Shown: in pieces, positions 5,520-13,642 of the stretch
Numbering within the stretch: the first letter of the stretch is position 1
Layout: every line of letters begins with the position of its first letter
Assembly: GCA_001898405.1 (NCBI GenBank)
Contig: MKTW01000004.1
Coordinates: 198,156-262,155 of the forward strand
DNA from: Sphingobacteriales bacterium 44-61
GTDB taxonomy: Bacteria > Bacteroidota > Bacteroidia > Chitinophagales > Chitinophagaceae
Direction: 5' to 3'
Length of the DNA: 64,000 nt
Program-made: the position numbers and the translations under genes
The notes under the pieces: model-generated
Told to the model about the DNA's origin: nothing
Database searches by the model: none
Seen by the model: only the letters and a program-made list of their open reading frames with translations

Positions 5520-8345
5520 ATGCCAAAAGATACTTCTATTCGTTCGGTCCTGATCATCGGTTCAGGGCCTATTGTTATTGGTCAGGCCTGTGAATTTGAC
5601 TATTCCGGTACACAGGCAGCCCGCAGCCTCCGCGAAGAAGGCGTAAAAGTTTATCTTATCAACAGCAATCCGGCCACCATCATGACCGACCCGATGATGG
5701 CTGATAAAGTGTACCTGCTCCCGCTCACCGTGGAAAGCATTGAACAAATACTGGAAGAAAACCAAATTGATGCTGTGCTGCCCACCATGGGAGGACAAAC
5801 AGCCCTCAACCTGGCCAAAGAAGCAGAAGACCTGGGCATCTGGGAAAAATATAAGGTCCGCCTGATCGGCGTGGATATCAAAGCAATTGACAAAGCAGAA
5901 GACCGGGAAAAATTCCGCCAGTGGATGATCCAGCTCGGTGTTCCGGTTGCTCCCGCTAAAACCGCCAACTCCTTTCTTGAAGGAAAAGAATTTGCACAGG
6001 AGATCGGCTTCCCCCTGGTGATCCGCCCTTCTTTCACCCTCGGCGGAACCGGTGGCGGTTTTGTTCATGATAAAACCGAACTGGATGATGCACTTAACCG
6101 CGGCCTGCAAGCCTCTCCGATACATGAAGTGCTGGTGGAAAAAGCTGTTCTGGGCTGGAAAGAATTTGAGCTGGAACTGCTGCGCGATGCTGCCGATAAT
6201 GTTTGTATCATCTGTACCGTGGAGAACTTTGATCCCATGGGCATCCACACCGGCGACTCCATTACTGTAGCCCCCGCCATGACATTGAGCGATACGGCCA
6301 TGCAACTGATGCGCAACACAGCTATCCGCATGATGCGCGACCTGGGTAATTTTTCCGGCGGTTGTAATGTGCAGTTTTCCCTGAATCCCGACACGGAAGA
6401 GATCATTGCGATCGAGATCAATCCAAGGGTAAGCCGTTCATCAGCACTGGCATCCAAGGCAACCGGTTACCCCATTGCCAAGATAGCTGCCAAACTTGCT
6501 ATCGGTTATAACCTGGATGAACTGGAAAACCAGATCACTAAAACAACTTCAGCTTATTTTGAACCGGCGCTTGACTATGTGATCGTGAAAGTGCCCCGCT
6601 GGAATTTTGATAAGTTCAAAGGAGCCAATGATACGCTCGGATTACAAATGAAAAGCGTGGGAGAAGTGATGGCCATCGGCCGCAGCTTCACGGAAGCTAT
6701 CCAGAAAGCCTGTCAGAGCCTGGAAAACAATGCTGTGGGCCTCGGCTATTATGGTAAAAGCATGATGCATGCGGAAGAACTGCTGGAATATATCAAAACT
6801 CCGAAATGGGACCGCATCTTCCGTATCAAAGATGCACTGATGGCAGGTATTTCCGTCGGCACTATTTCCAAAGCCACCAATGGTATCGACCGCTGGTTTA
6901 TTGCCGAGATCCAGAAGATCTGCAATCTTGAAAAAGAAATTGCCAAATATGATCTCGATAGCCTGCCTGTGGAACTGCTAAGGGAAGCCAAAGTAAATGG
7001 CTTCAGCGATGAGCAGATCAGCCGCATTCTGCAGCATGGCAATGAAGAAGATGTTTATAATAAAAGAAAACAAGCCGGCATCACCAGGGTATATAAAATG
7101 GTAGATACCTGCTCAGCAGAGTTTGAAGCAAAAACACCTTATTTCTACTCCACTTTTGAAAGTGGTAATTATAATGAAAGCAATGTTTCTGATAAGAAAA
7201 AAGTGATCGTGCTGGGTTCAGGCCCCAACCGTATCGGGCAGGGCATTGAATTCGATTATTGCTGTGTGCATGGATTGCTGGCGATTAAAGAAGCCGGTTA
7301 TGAAGCCATTATGGTGAACTGCAATCCTGAAACGGTGTCTACCGATTTCGATATCGCCGATAAGCTGTATTTCGAGCCGGTTTACTGGGAACATCTCTGG
7401 GAGATCATTGAACATGAAAAACCAGAAGGAGTGATCGTGCAACTGGGCGGCCAGACCGCATTGAAGCTGGCAGAAAAACTCCACGAGAAAGGCATCAGGA
7501 TCATCGGCACTTCTTATGATAGCATGGATATTGCGGAAGACCGCGGCCGGTTCAGTGATCTGCTGAAAGACCTGAATATTCCTTATCCTGATTATGGCAC
7601 AGCTTACGATGTGGATGAGGCCATTACAGTAGCCAATAAAGTAGGTTATCCCGTGCTGGTCCGTCCTTCTTATGTACTCGGCGGCCAACGCATGCGCATC
7701 GTGATCAATGATGATGAAGTGGAAAAAGCTGTAGTAAGTCTTCTGAAACATATTCCCGGCAATAAGATCCTGATCGACCATTTCCTGGACCGCTGCCAGG
7801 AAGCAGAAGTGGATGCCATCTTCGACGGTGAGAACTTCCACGTAATGGGTGTGATGGAACATATTGAACCGGCAGGTATTCACAGCGGCGACAGCAACGC
7901 AGTATTACCGGCCTTCAATCTTTCTCCCATGGAAGTGACTACCATGGAATACTATTCGGAAAAGATTGCTCGCGCGTTGAACATAAAAGGATTGATCAAT
8001 ATACAGTTTGCCATCAAAGAAGGAAAAGTGTTTGTGATCGAAGCAAACCCAAGAGCGTCACGCACCACTCCGTTCATAGCAAAAGCTTACCAGATACCTT
8101 ACCTGAACGTAGCGACCAAGATAATGCTGGGCGTAAACACGCTGAAAGATTTCAAATTCGAGAAGAAGCTGAAAGGGTTTGCGATCAAGGAACCGGTATT
8201 CAGTTTCAATAAATTCCCTGGAGTGAATAAGGAACTGGGACCCGAAATGAAATCTACGGGTGAAGCGATCCGGTTTGTGAAAGATTTGAGAGACCCTTAT
8301 TTCAGGCAGTTGTATAAGGACAGAAGCATGTACCTGAGTAAGTAA
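5520..8345 (+). CDS. carB: Carbamoyl-phosphate synthase large subunit, without allosteric domain
   Basis: Makes carbamoyl phosphate from glutamine-derived ammonia, bicarbonate and two ATP, for pyrimidine and arginine synthesis. The 941 residues show the internal duplication of the family: two copies of G(S)GP-x(2)IGQ-x-(C/I)EFD (near 14 and 565), two EINPR/EANPR metal-binding motifs and two ATP-grasp modules with GGTGGG and LGGQRMR. The E. coli enzyme is about 1073 residues; here the C-terminal MGS-like domain, which binds UMP and ornithine, is absent, as is common in Bacteroidota. The frame ends cleanly, so this is not a truncation. The small subunit carA is not nearby. A hairpin terminator follows at 8359-8399. 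Confidence 0.97.
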   Translation: MPKDTSIRSVLIIGSGPIVIGQACEFDYSGTQAARSLREEGVKVYLINSNPATIMTDPMMADKVYLLPLTVESIEQILEENQIDAVLPTMGGQTALNLAKEAEDLGIWEKYKVRLIGVDIKAIDKAEDREKFRQWMIQLGVPVAPAKTANSFLEGKEFAQEIGFPLVIRPSFTLGGTGGGFVHDKTELDDALNRGLQASPIHEVLVEKAVLGWKEFELELLRDAADNVCIICTVENFDPMGIHTGDSITVAPAMTLSDTAMQLMRNTAIRMMRDLGNFSGGCNVQFSLNPDTEEIIAIEINPRVSRSSALASKATGYPIAKIAAKLAIGYNLDELENQITKTTSAYFEPALDYVIVKVPRWNFDKFKGANDTLGLQMKSVGEVMAIGRSFTEAIQKACQSLENNAVGLGYYGKSMMHAEELLEYIKTPKWDRIFRIKDALMAGISVGTISKATNGIDRWFIAEIQKICNLEKEIAKYDLDSLPVELLREAKVNGFSDEQISRILQHGNEEDVYNKRKQAGITRVYKMVDTCSAEFEAKTPYFYSTFESGNYNESNVSDKKKVIVLGSGPNRIGQGIEFDYCCVHGLLAIKEAGYEAIMVNCNPETVSTDFDIADKLYFEPVYWEHLWEIIEHEKPEGVIVQLGGQTALKLAEKLHEKGIRIIGTSYDSMDIAEDRGRFSDLLKDLNIPYPDYGTAYDVDEAITVANKVGYPVLVRPSYVLGGQRMRIVINDDEVEKAVVSLLKHIPGNKILIDHFLDRCQEAEVDAIFDGENFHVMGVMEHIEPAGIHSGDSNAVLPAFNLSPMEVTTMEYYSEKIARALNIKGLINIQFAIKEGKVFVIEANPRASRTTPFIAKAYQIPYLNVATKIMLGVNTLKDFKFEKKLKGFAIKEPVFSFNKFPGVNKELGPEMKSTGEAIRFVKDLRDPYFRQLYKDRSMYLSK

Positions 8346-8358
8346 ATAAATCAACATA

Positions 8359-8399
8359 AAAAAACTCCATAAGATGTACAAATCTTATGGAGTTTTTTT
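8359..8399. terminator. Bidirectional terminator after carB
   Basis: ACTCCATAAGAT pairs with ATCTTATGGAGT, flanked by A-run and T-run, 14 bases after the carB stop; symmetric, so usable by both strands. Confidence 0.85.
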
Positions 8400-8440
8400 A
8401 TTCCTTACCATCCCATGGTTCATTCATGAATAGTTTCCTT

Positions 8441-8492
8441 TCAATCCTGGTTTTTCCAGGCAGGATGGCAGGTAAAGCGAAACCAGGATTGA
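8441..8492. repeat. 13-bp inverted repeat downstream of the response-regulator operon
   Basis: TCAATCCTGGTTT (8441-8453) and AAACCAGGATTGA (8480-8492) are perfect complements with a 26-nt loop. It lies 41 bases past the minus-strand stop at 8533 and may protect or end that transcript. Confidence 0.6.
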
Positions 8493-8532
8493 TAAATAAA
8501 TAACCCGCATTGCATTGTTCATAAGCTATCTA

Positions 8533-9192
8533 TTATACTTCCACAATCCCATTCTTAATTGCATACATCACCAACCCAACCCGGCTGTGCACTTTCAACT
8601 TATTAAACAACGACTGCCGGTAATCATCTATCGTACGCGGGCTGAGATACATTTTCTCCGCAATGTCCTTATAAGAAAGTTCAGAACAGACCCAGCGCAG
8701 GAATTCCCGTTCTTTTTCCTGTAATACGATTTCCTTACCGGTAGGTTCGGCCTCCTGGTGCAATCCACTTACGAGTTTGCCCGAAACGTATTCGGAGAGG
8801 TAAACGTTCTTATCGATAATAGAATCCAGTGCATCTTTCAGTTCGCCAGGGTCCGTATTTTTTAAAAGATAGCCTTTGGCGCCCAGCCGGAACATTTTGA
8901 TAATGGTCTTTTCATCACTGAGCATGGACAAAGCCAGTATTTTGATGTGCGGGTAATTTTTGTGCAGCCATTGGGTGGTTTCAAAGCCGTCCATTTCAGG
9001 CATGTTCACATCGAGAAGCACAAGGTCGGGGACAACATGCTGTATAATTTTATTGCGCAGGTCCTTTCCGTTGTCTGCCTCGAATATTACGGTATACCCT
9101 TCAAAAGTATTGATCAGTTTTGCCAGGGCATTGCGAAGTAAGCTATGATCATCCGCAACTGCTACCTGTATTTTCTTGCTTGATTTTGCCAT
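8533..9192 (-). CDS. NarL/LuxR-type response regulator
   Basis: Two-component response regulator, 219 aa. The receiver domain (about 8-125) has the acidic pair Asp14-Asp15, phospho-acceptor Asp61 in LLDVNMPEMDG, the conserved Ser/Thr region LALSML and Lys in GYLLKN. The C-terminal LuxR-type HTH (about 155-215) has the conserved pattern LSYKDIAEKMYLSPRTIDDYRQSLFNKL, read in two pieces here, for DNA binding. The histidine kinase gene ends 5 nt upstream, so kinase and regulator are a cognate pair. The signal and target genes are not visible. Confidence 0.93.
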   Translation of the reverse strand: MAKSSKKIQVAVADDHSLLRNALAKLINTFEGYTVIFEADNGKDLRNKIIQHVVPDLVLLDVNMPEMDGFETTQWLHKNYPHIKILALSMLSDEKTIIKMFRLGAKGYLLKNTDPGELKDALDSIIDKNVYLSEYVSGKLVSGLHQEAEPTGKEIVLQEKEREFLRWVCSELSYKDIAEKMYLSPRTIDDYRQSLFNKLKVHSRVGLVMYAIKNGIVEV

Positions 9193-9197
9193 GATTA

Positions 9198-10001
9198 TTA
9201 TTCCTTCTCTAAAGGAAGTTCTATCCAGATTGTTGTGCCTTTGGAAGGGCTGCTGTCGATAGACAGATCGGCACCAATCAGTTTGGCGCGGTTAAAAACG
9301 CTTTTCAGTCCTACTCCGCTGTAAGAGTTGGCTGAACCTCTTTTTGCCGCAACGTCAAACCCAACACCGTTGTCTGTGATCTCCATGGTGAACAGTTCTT
9401 CCGAAAAGCTCAAATGTACAACCAGTGTGGTAGCCTTCGAATGTTTTAGGATATTATTTAGAGACTCCTGGAAAATCCGGAACAGGAAGATGGATTTCTG
9501 TTCATTTAATTCAATTTCCGTACCATCCAGTGAGAATTGCACTTGCAGGATACCGGCTTTTTTTAAAGCATATAGTTCGAACCGGATGGATTCGGCAAGA
9601 CCGATCTGGGCGATCCTGTCGGTATGCAAACCTTTGGTGAGATTGGAGAGATCGAAGATGGCCTTATTAAGTAATTGTTGTGAACTTTGGATCTGTTCAT
9701 ACGCCACGTGTTCTTTCTCTACCGGAACGATGGAAAGGGTCAGTTTGACCACTGAAAGCATCTGACCGATATTGTCATGCAATTCCTGAGCGATGGTTTT
9801 GAAAGTATCCTCCTGTATCTCCAGTTGAGAGCGCAATGCTTCCTTTTCATACATGTCTTTCAAGCGCTCCACCTCCAGTTCCTGGCGGCGCTGCCTGCGT
9901 TGATAGAGATACAGGGCGGTAACGATAAATCCCACCAGCAATAATCCCAGTATCAGACCAACTATTGTAACGAAGTATATTTCCTGATCCTGATTCTGCA
10001 T
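9198..10001 (-). CDS. Membrane sensor histidine kinase, HisKA_3 type
   Basis: 267-aa kinase with one N-terminal membrane helix (about 10-32) and almost no periplasmic part, so it probably senses from the membrane or cytoplasm. A coiled segment (35-65) leads to the HisKA_3 box AQELHDNIGQ with phospho-acceptor His75. The HATPase domain shows DNGVGFD and GVGLKSV glycine-rich motifs. Partner is the NarL-type regulator 5 nt downstream. The start codon lies inside the end of the upstream membrane-protein gene (40-nt overlap), so translation of the two may be coupled. Confidence 0.92.
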   Translation of the reverse strand: MQNQDQEIYFVTIVGLILGLLLVGFIVTALYLYQRRQRRQELEVERLKDMYEKEALRSQLEIQEDTFKTIAQELHDNIGQMLSVVKLTLSIVPVEKEHVAYEQIQSSQQLLNKAIFDLSNLTKGLHTDRIAQIGLAESIRFELYALKKAGILQVQFSLDGTEIELNEQKSIFLFRIFQESLNNILKHSKATTLVVHLSFSEELFTMEITDNGVGFDVAAKRGSANSYSGVGLKSVFNRAKLIGADLSIDSSPSKGTTIWIELPLEKE

Positions 10002-10615
10002 AAAAAGCCGATCGTAAATAGGGAATATAAAAAGATATTGAGAATAGTAACGATTGTGAAAAAGTTATTCCTCAACAAGGTAGAGACCGTCACAAGGTAA
10101 TTAATAAGACCAAAGAGAGGAAACCCGCAACAGAAATAAAACAAAAGACCGGAGCAGATCCAAAAGGCCGGGTTCTTCTGCAGTTTTACCGACTTAGGAA
10201 GGCGGAAAAGCTCCCAGAAATAATAAATGCAAAAGATCACAATCAATAAACAGCCTAATGCATAGGTGATGGTATGAAATACAAACTTTCCCTGGATGAA
10301 AAGGATATTAATTGTTGCTGTAAGGGCATATAGCCCCATCGTAATCCAAACGGCTTTTTTCGCTTTGGCATTGGATATTACCTGTGATAAGACAAACAGG
10401 TAAAAGCAAAATTCAAAAACGGAAAAGAAATTGTATTGAAGCGTGTTGGCCCGCCCGCTTCTTGAATAATACATCCCACTCAATTCCACCACCAGGCTGA
10501 TAAGTAAAAACGGGGGGAATAATCTTAAATACAAAGCGGCTGGCTTGCTGAAAAAATAAACAGTCAGACTGGCAAGAAAGCTAATTCCGATAAAGTAAAT
10601 AAATAGTGGGTTCAT
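9962..10615 (-). CDS. Multi-pass membrane protein of unknown function
   Basis: 217 residues, about six to seven predicted membrane segments (starts MNPLFIYFIGISFLASL, then PLFLLISLVVEL-like, FEFCFYLFVLSQV, WITMGLYALTATINILF, LGCLLIVIFCIYYFW, WICSGLLFYFCCGFPLF and IVTILNIFLYSLFTIGF). No known catalytic motif is visible. It shares an operon with the histidine kinase, which it overlaps by 40 nt, and could be its sensory partner; that is inference from position. Similar proteins sit upstream of NarL-type kinases in other Bacteroidota as far as I recall. Confidence 0.75.
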   Translation of the reverse strand: MNPLFIYFIGISFLASLTVYFFSKPAALYLRLFPPFLLISLVVELSGMYYSRSGRANTLQYNFFSVFEFCFYLFVLSQVISNAKAKKAVWITMGLYALTATINILFIQGKFVFHTITYALGCLLIVIFCIYYFWELFRLPKSVKLQKNPAFWICSGLLFYFCCGFPLFGLINYLVTVSTLLRNNFFTIVTILNIFLYSLFTIGFLCRIRIRKYTSLQ

Positions 10616-10649
10616 CTTTTCTACTTAGAGATAAAAATAGCATTAAAAA

Positions 10650-10676
10650 AGAAAACCTCCCGGTGGGAGGTTTTAA
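10650..10676 (-). terminator. Rho-independent terminator of the 156-residue protein gene
   Basis: AAAACCTCCC-GGT-GGGAGGTTTT (10652-10674); on the minus strand it is followed by CTTTTTT. It lies just past the stop at 10702 and separates this gene from the membrane-protein/kinase operon. Confidence 0.85.
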
Positions 10677-10701
10677 ATTCTTTGAGCGGTCTGTTTTCAA
10701 C

Positions 10702-11172
10702 TTAAACAACAACAAACCCTTCATTGCCTTTGTCGAAAATGGTAACACCAACTCCGCCGCCTTCGCGAGTACAGAAAGGAGGACAAAGCATTCCTGTATT
10801 ATAGGCAAGAATGGAAGTACCTTCTTCTGTTTGGATATACAGATCTTTGTTCGTGTGACCGTCCTCTGATTCTTTGTGTTTAGTGGCAACCAACACAACA
10901 GTTTGCCGGCCTGCATAAAGCGGATGATCGGTGTAATCCTTGTCGTATGCACCGAAATATAATTTAATACCATCAGCTCCGTGCTCTTTGCTCATTGCAA
11001 TAAACTCTTCCAGCTCTTCAATGCTGTACCATACACTCAATGAATCCTCTTTGCCCAAACGCTGGGAATTTTGCACCCATCTTTCTTGTTTGTAGTTACG
11101 GATTGCATTGTCTACATGGTGGGTGTCAACTTGCTTACCAACCTTTAATGAATTTTTTTGAATAGTGACCAT
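10702..11172 (-). CDS. Conserved hypothetical protein, 156 aa
   Basis: I do not recognise the family. The product is soluble with no signal peptide. It is charged and mixed alpha/beta in look: an amphipathic N-terminal half (VDNAIRNYKQERW, SLSVWYSIEELEEFIAMSKEHG) is followed by a GIKLYFGAY strand and a GRQTVVLVATKH strand. Near the end is LCPPFCTREGGGVG, whose two Cys three residues apart in a Gly-rich loop could bind metal. It is expressed alone: its own terminator follows, and a folded leader precedes it (11182-11225). Position next to a signalling operon gives no firm hint of function. Confidence 0.7.
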   Translation of the reverse strand: MVTIQKNSLKVGKQVDTHHVDNAIRNYKQERWVQNSQRLGKEDSLSVWYSIEELEEFIAMSKEHGADGIKLYFGAYDKDYTDHPLYAGRQTVVLVATKHKESEDGHTNKDLYIQTEEGTSILAYNTGMLCPPFCTREGGGVGVTIFDKGNEGFVVV

Positions 11173-11181
11173 AGCCTTAAG

Positions 11182-11225
11182 TTTTAATAGTGGAGTAAAA
11201 CCGTTTACCTGCTAAAACTATTAAA
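11182..11225 (-). promoter_or_regulatory. Nested hairpin in the leader of the 156-residue protein gene
   Basis: An outer stem, TTTTAATAG (11182-11190) with CTATTAAA (11218-11225), encloses an inner stem GTAAA (11195-11199) with TTTAC (11204-11208). It starts 10 bases upstream of the minus-strand ATG, so it could affect translation or mRNA life. No known riboswitch class is recognised. Confidence 0.4.
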
Positions 11226-11500
11226 GCCGCCGTTACGAGGTCATCGTATAATTCCTATAGAATCAATTAATTACAAATTAAACATATTCGTACAATATGG
11301 ATAATCAAGGAATTCCGTGTAAAAAATGGAAAAAAAACGGGAAAAACACTTTTTCAAAACAGTGAAAACACCTGATGGTTATACCGTAAAAAAATGGTTT
11401 TCTGACCGTATAAATAATGGAAATCCTTCCGTACTTCAAAAATGCGGTTCCCGGACGACTCCATCAGTCGCCCCAACAAAACCTCATTTTTCCTGTCAAT

Positions 11501-13570
11501 ATGCCCTATCCATATATTCCATACTGGAAAAAAATCCCCATAATAAGGTTGCTTACCATTTTTTTACCCGGTATCGTGCAGCAATTTCACTGGCCCATTC
11601 CGGTCAGTGTTCTTCTAGGTTTGGCTATGATCAGTACCGGCATTGCACTCTTTTTCCTGTTCTTTCCGCTCTCTTTTTTTAGCCGGTACAAACTGGGTTT
11701 TATCAATGGCCTATCGGTGTTTTTGCTTTTTATTGTGCTGGGGAGCTTATCTGTCTGGCGACAGGATATCCGTCTGCGCTCCCATTGGCTTGGTAATATA
11801 TACAAAGAAAACGATGCTGTGCTCATAAAACTGGACGAATCACCCACCGAAAAATCCAAAAGCTTCAAAGCCAAAGCCTCCGTTACCGGGTTCCTCCGGA
11901 ATGACAGCCTTATTCCTGCAAAAGGAGGGGTTATCCTGTACTTCAGTAAAGATCCTTCACTGCCTGAACTCAGGCCCGGTGATGAATTGCTCACCTGCGG
12001 GATTCTGCAACCTATCCCTGCTTCAGCCAATCCCGGCAGCTTCGATTTTCAACAATATGCTCTTTTCCAGGGCATCACCCACCAGGCTTTTTTACGCCGG
12101 AGTGATTTCATTATCACAGGCCGCCATTCATCTGCTTTACAGTCATTCATCCATCGCATCCGTTCATGGGTACTGTCGGTTCTGCAAACCGCCTTCCCGG
12201 GTAAAAATGAACGCGGACTTGCAGAAGCCCTCCTTATTGGTTATAAAGATGACTTGGACAAAGCCCTCGTGCAATCCTATACCAATACTGGTGTGGTGCA
12301 TATTATTGCCATATCTGGTTTGCATCTCGGTTTGATCTATTGGTTATTGGTGAAACTACTTTGGCCGCTTCAACGGAGAAGATACCTGAAATGGCTTCGT
12401 CCTCCGCTTATTATTTCAGGGCTCTGGCTTTTTGCTTTGCTGGCCGGCGCACAACCATCGGTGTTGCGCTCGGCATTGATGTTTACCTGCATCGTTATAG
12501 GCGAAAGCCTTTCACGGAAGTCCAGGGTTTATAATTCATTAGCGATATCTGCTTTTCTTCTGCTTTGCTACAACCCTTACTGGCTCTGGGATGCCGGCTT
12601 TCAACTATCGTATGCTGCGATCATCGGCATTGTGGCTTTCATGAAACCATTATACCGGCTTTTCACTATCCGCAATAAGTTGCTCAACCATATCTGGCAA
12701 CTCAACGCAGTAACGCTTTCTGCCCAGGTGCTGACAATACCTGTATGTATTTTTCATTTCCACCAATTCCCTGTTTACTTCCTGCTGGCCAATTTTATTG
12801 CAGTTCCTCTTTCAAGTTTGATATTGCTGGCAGAGATCCTCATCTGTTGCATCGGTTTTATTCCTTCCCTGGTTTTGCTGACAGGAAAAGTCACTGCTTT
12901 TCTTATCCGGTTTATGAACACTTTTATTGAACGGGTGGAAGCCCTTCCTTTTTCAGTCTGGAACGGATTGCAGATCAGTTTTATCCAGGCCGCTTTACTG
13001 ATGCTTTGCCTGGCCTCTGCCTGCGCCTGGTACTTTTCGAAAAAGCAGGTCGTTTTGTTGTATACCAGCCTTATTAGCCTGGCCGGGTTCATGATATTAC
13101 GTTCCTTATCTTTTATTAGTGCCGGTCAACAAAAGAAGATCATCGTTTACCAGCAATCAGCAGATTTTATCTATGGCAGAAAATATATTTCCATTCCTTT
13201 TTCCACCACTTTCAATTCCACTTATGTAAATCCCACCCGGATACTTTTCCGCCTTTTACCCGCAGAAGAAATTCCGGCATTCAACGTTTCGGGCAATCAT
13301 ATCTCTTTCCTGTCAAAAAAAACGGTTTTACTGAATGGACTGAAACATTATCAGCCTGGGCCTACCCGGGTCGCTACTGACCTGCTTATCCTTTCCCAAA
13401 ACCCTTCTGAAGATGCCGGCCAACTCTCCCGGAGCCTGGATATCAGGCAGGTAGTAGCGGATGCCACTGTACCTGCATGGAAAGTCCGGCGCTGGCAGCA
13501 ACAGTGTGATTCACTGGATATTCCTTTTCACGATGTAAGAACAAAAGGAGCTTTTGTGATGAACCTGTGA
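11501..13570 (+). CDS. ComEC/Rec2-family DNA uptake channel protein
   Basis: Polytopic inner-membrane protein that carries single-stranded DNA into the cell during natural transformation. I chose the ATG at 11501 (MPYPYIPYWKKIPIIRLL, then a membrane helix) because ComEC homologues begin this way; an ATG at 11417 in frame would add 28 featureless residues. The order is two helices, a DUF4131-like soluble domain (OB-fold, about 100-220), then the Competence domain with the family signature ISGLHLG and many helices to about residue 560. A short C-terminal region follows that lacks the HxHxDH beta-lactamase-fold motif of Gram-positive ComEC. Length is about 689 aa, usual for Bacteroidota. The other competence gene in the window, comF, is broken. 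Confidence 0.88.
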   Translation: MPYPYIPYWKKIPIIRLLTIFLPGIVQQFHWPIPVSVLLGLAMISTGIALFFLFFPLSFFSRYKLGFINGLSVFLLFIVLGSLSVWRQDIRLRSHWLGNIYKENDAVLIKLDESPTEKSKSFKAKASVTGFLRNDSLIPAKGGVILYFSKDPSLPELRPGDELLTCGILQPIPASANPGSFDFQQYALFQGITHQAFLRRSDFIITGRHSSALQSFIHRIRSWVLSVLQTAFPGKNERGLAEALLIGYKDDLDKALVQSYTNTGVVHIIAISGLHLGLIYWLLVKLLWPLQRRRYLKWLRPPLIISGLWLFALLAGAQPSVLRSALMFTCIVIGESLSRKSRVYNSLAISAFLLLCYNPYWLWDAGFQLSYAAIIGIVAFMKPLYRLFTIRNKLLNHIWQLNAVTLSAQVLTIPVCIFHFHQFPVYFLLANFIAVPLSSLILLAEILICCIGFIPSLVLLTGKVTAFLIRFMNTFIERVEALPFSVWNGLQISFIQAALLMLCLASACAWYFSKKQVVLLYTSLISLAGFMILRSLSFISAGQQKKIIVYQQSADFIYGRKYISIPFSTTFNSTYVNPTRILFRLLPAEEIPAFNVSGNHISFLSKKTVLLNGLKHYQPGPTRVATDLLILSQNPSEDAGQLSRSLDIRQVVADATVPAWKVRRWQQQCDSLDIPFHDVRTKGAFVMNL

Positions 13571-13583
13571 TGGCGTACTTTTG
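13554..13583 (+). promoter_or_regulatory. Promoter for purH
   Basis: TTG at 13554-13556 and TACTTTTG at 13576-13583 (exact TAnnTTTG) with a 19-nt spacer. The box lies just past the ComEC stop, and the leader to the purH ATG is about 55 nt. Confidence 0.7.
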
Positions 13584-13642
13584 CGGCTCAATTTTAAAGA
13601 GGATCTGGTTCTCAGGTCCATCGCAAATCAAAAAATAACCGG

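Noticed and set aside
5562-6305. Long open frames antisense to carB (also 7218-7883)
   Set aside because: They lie wholly inside a well-conserved coding gene on the other strand, have no gene-like features and reflect codon composition.
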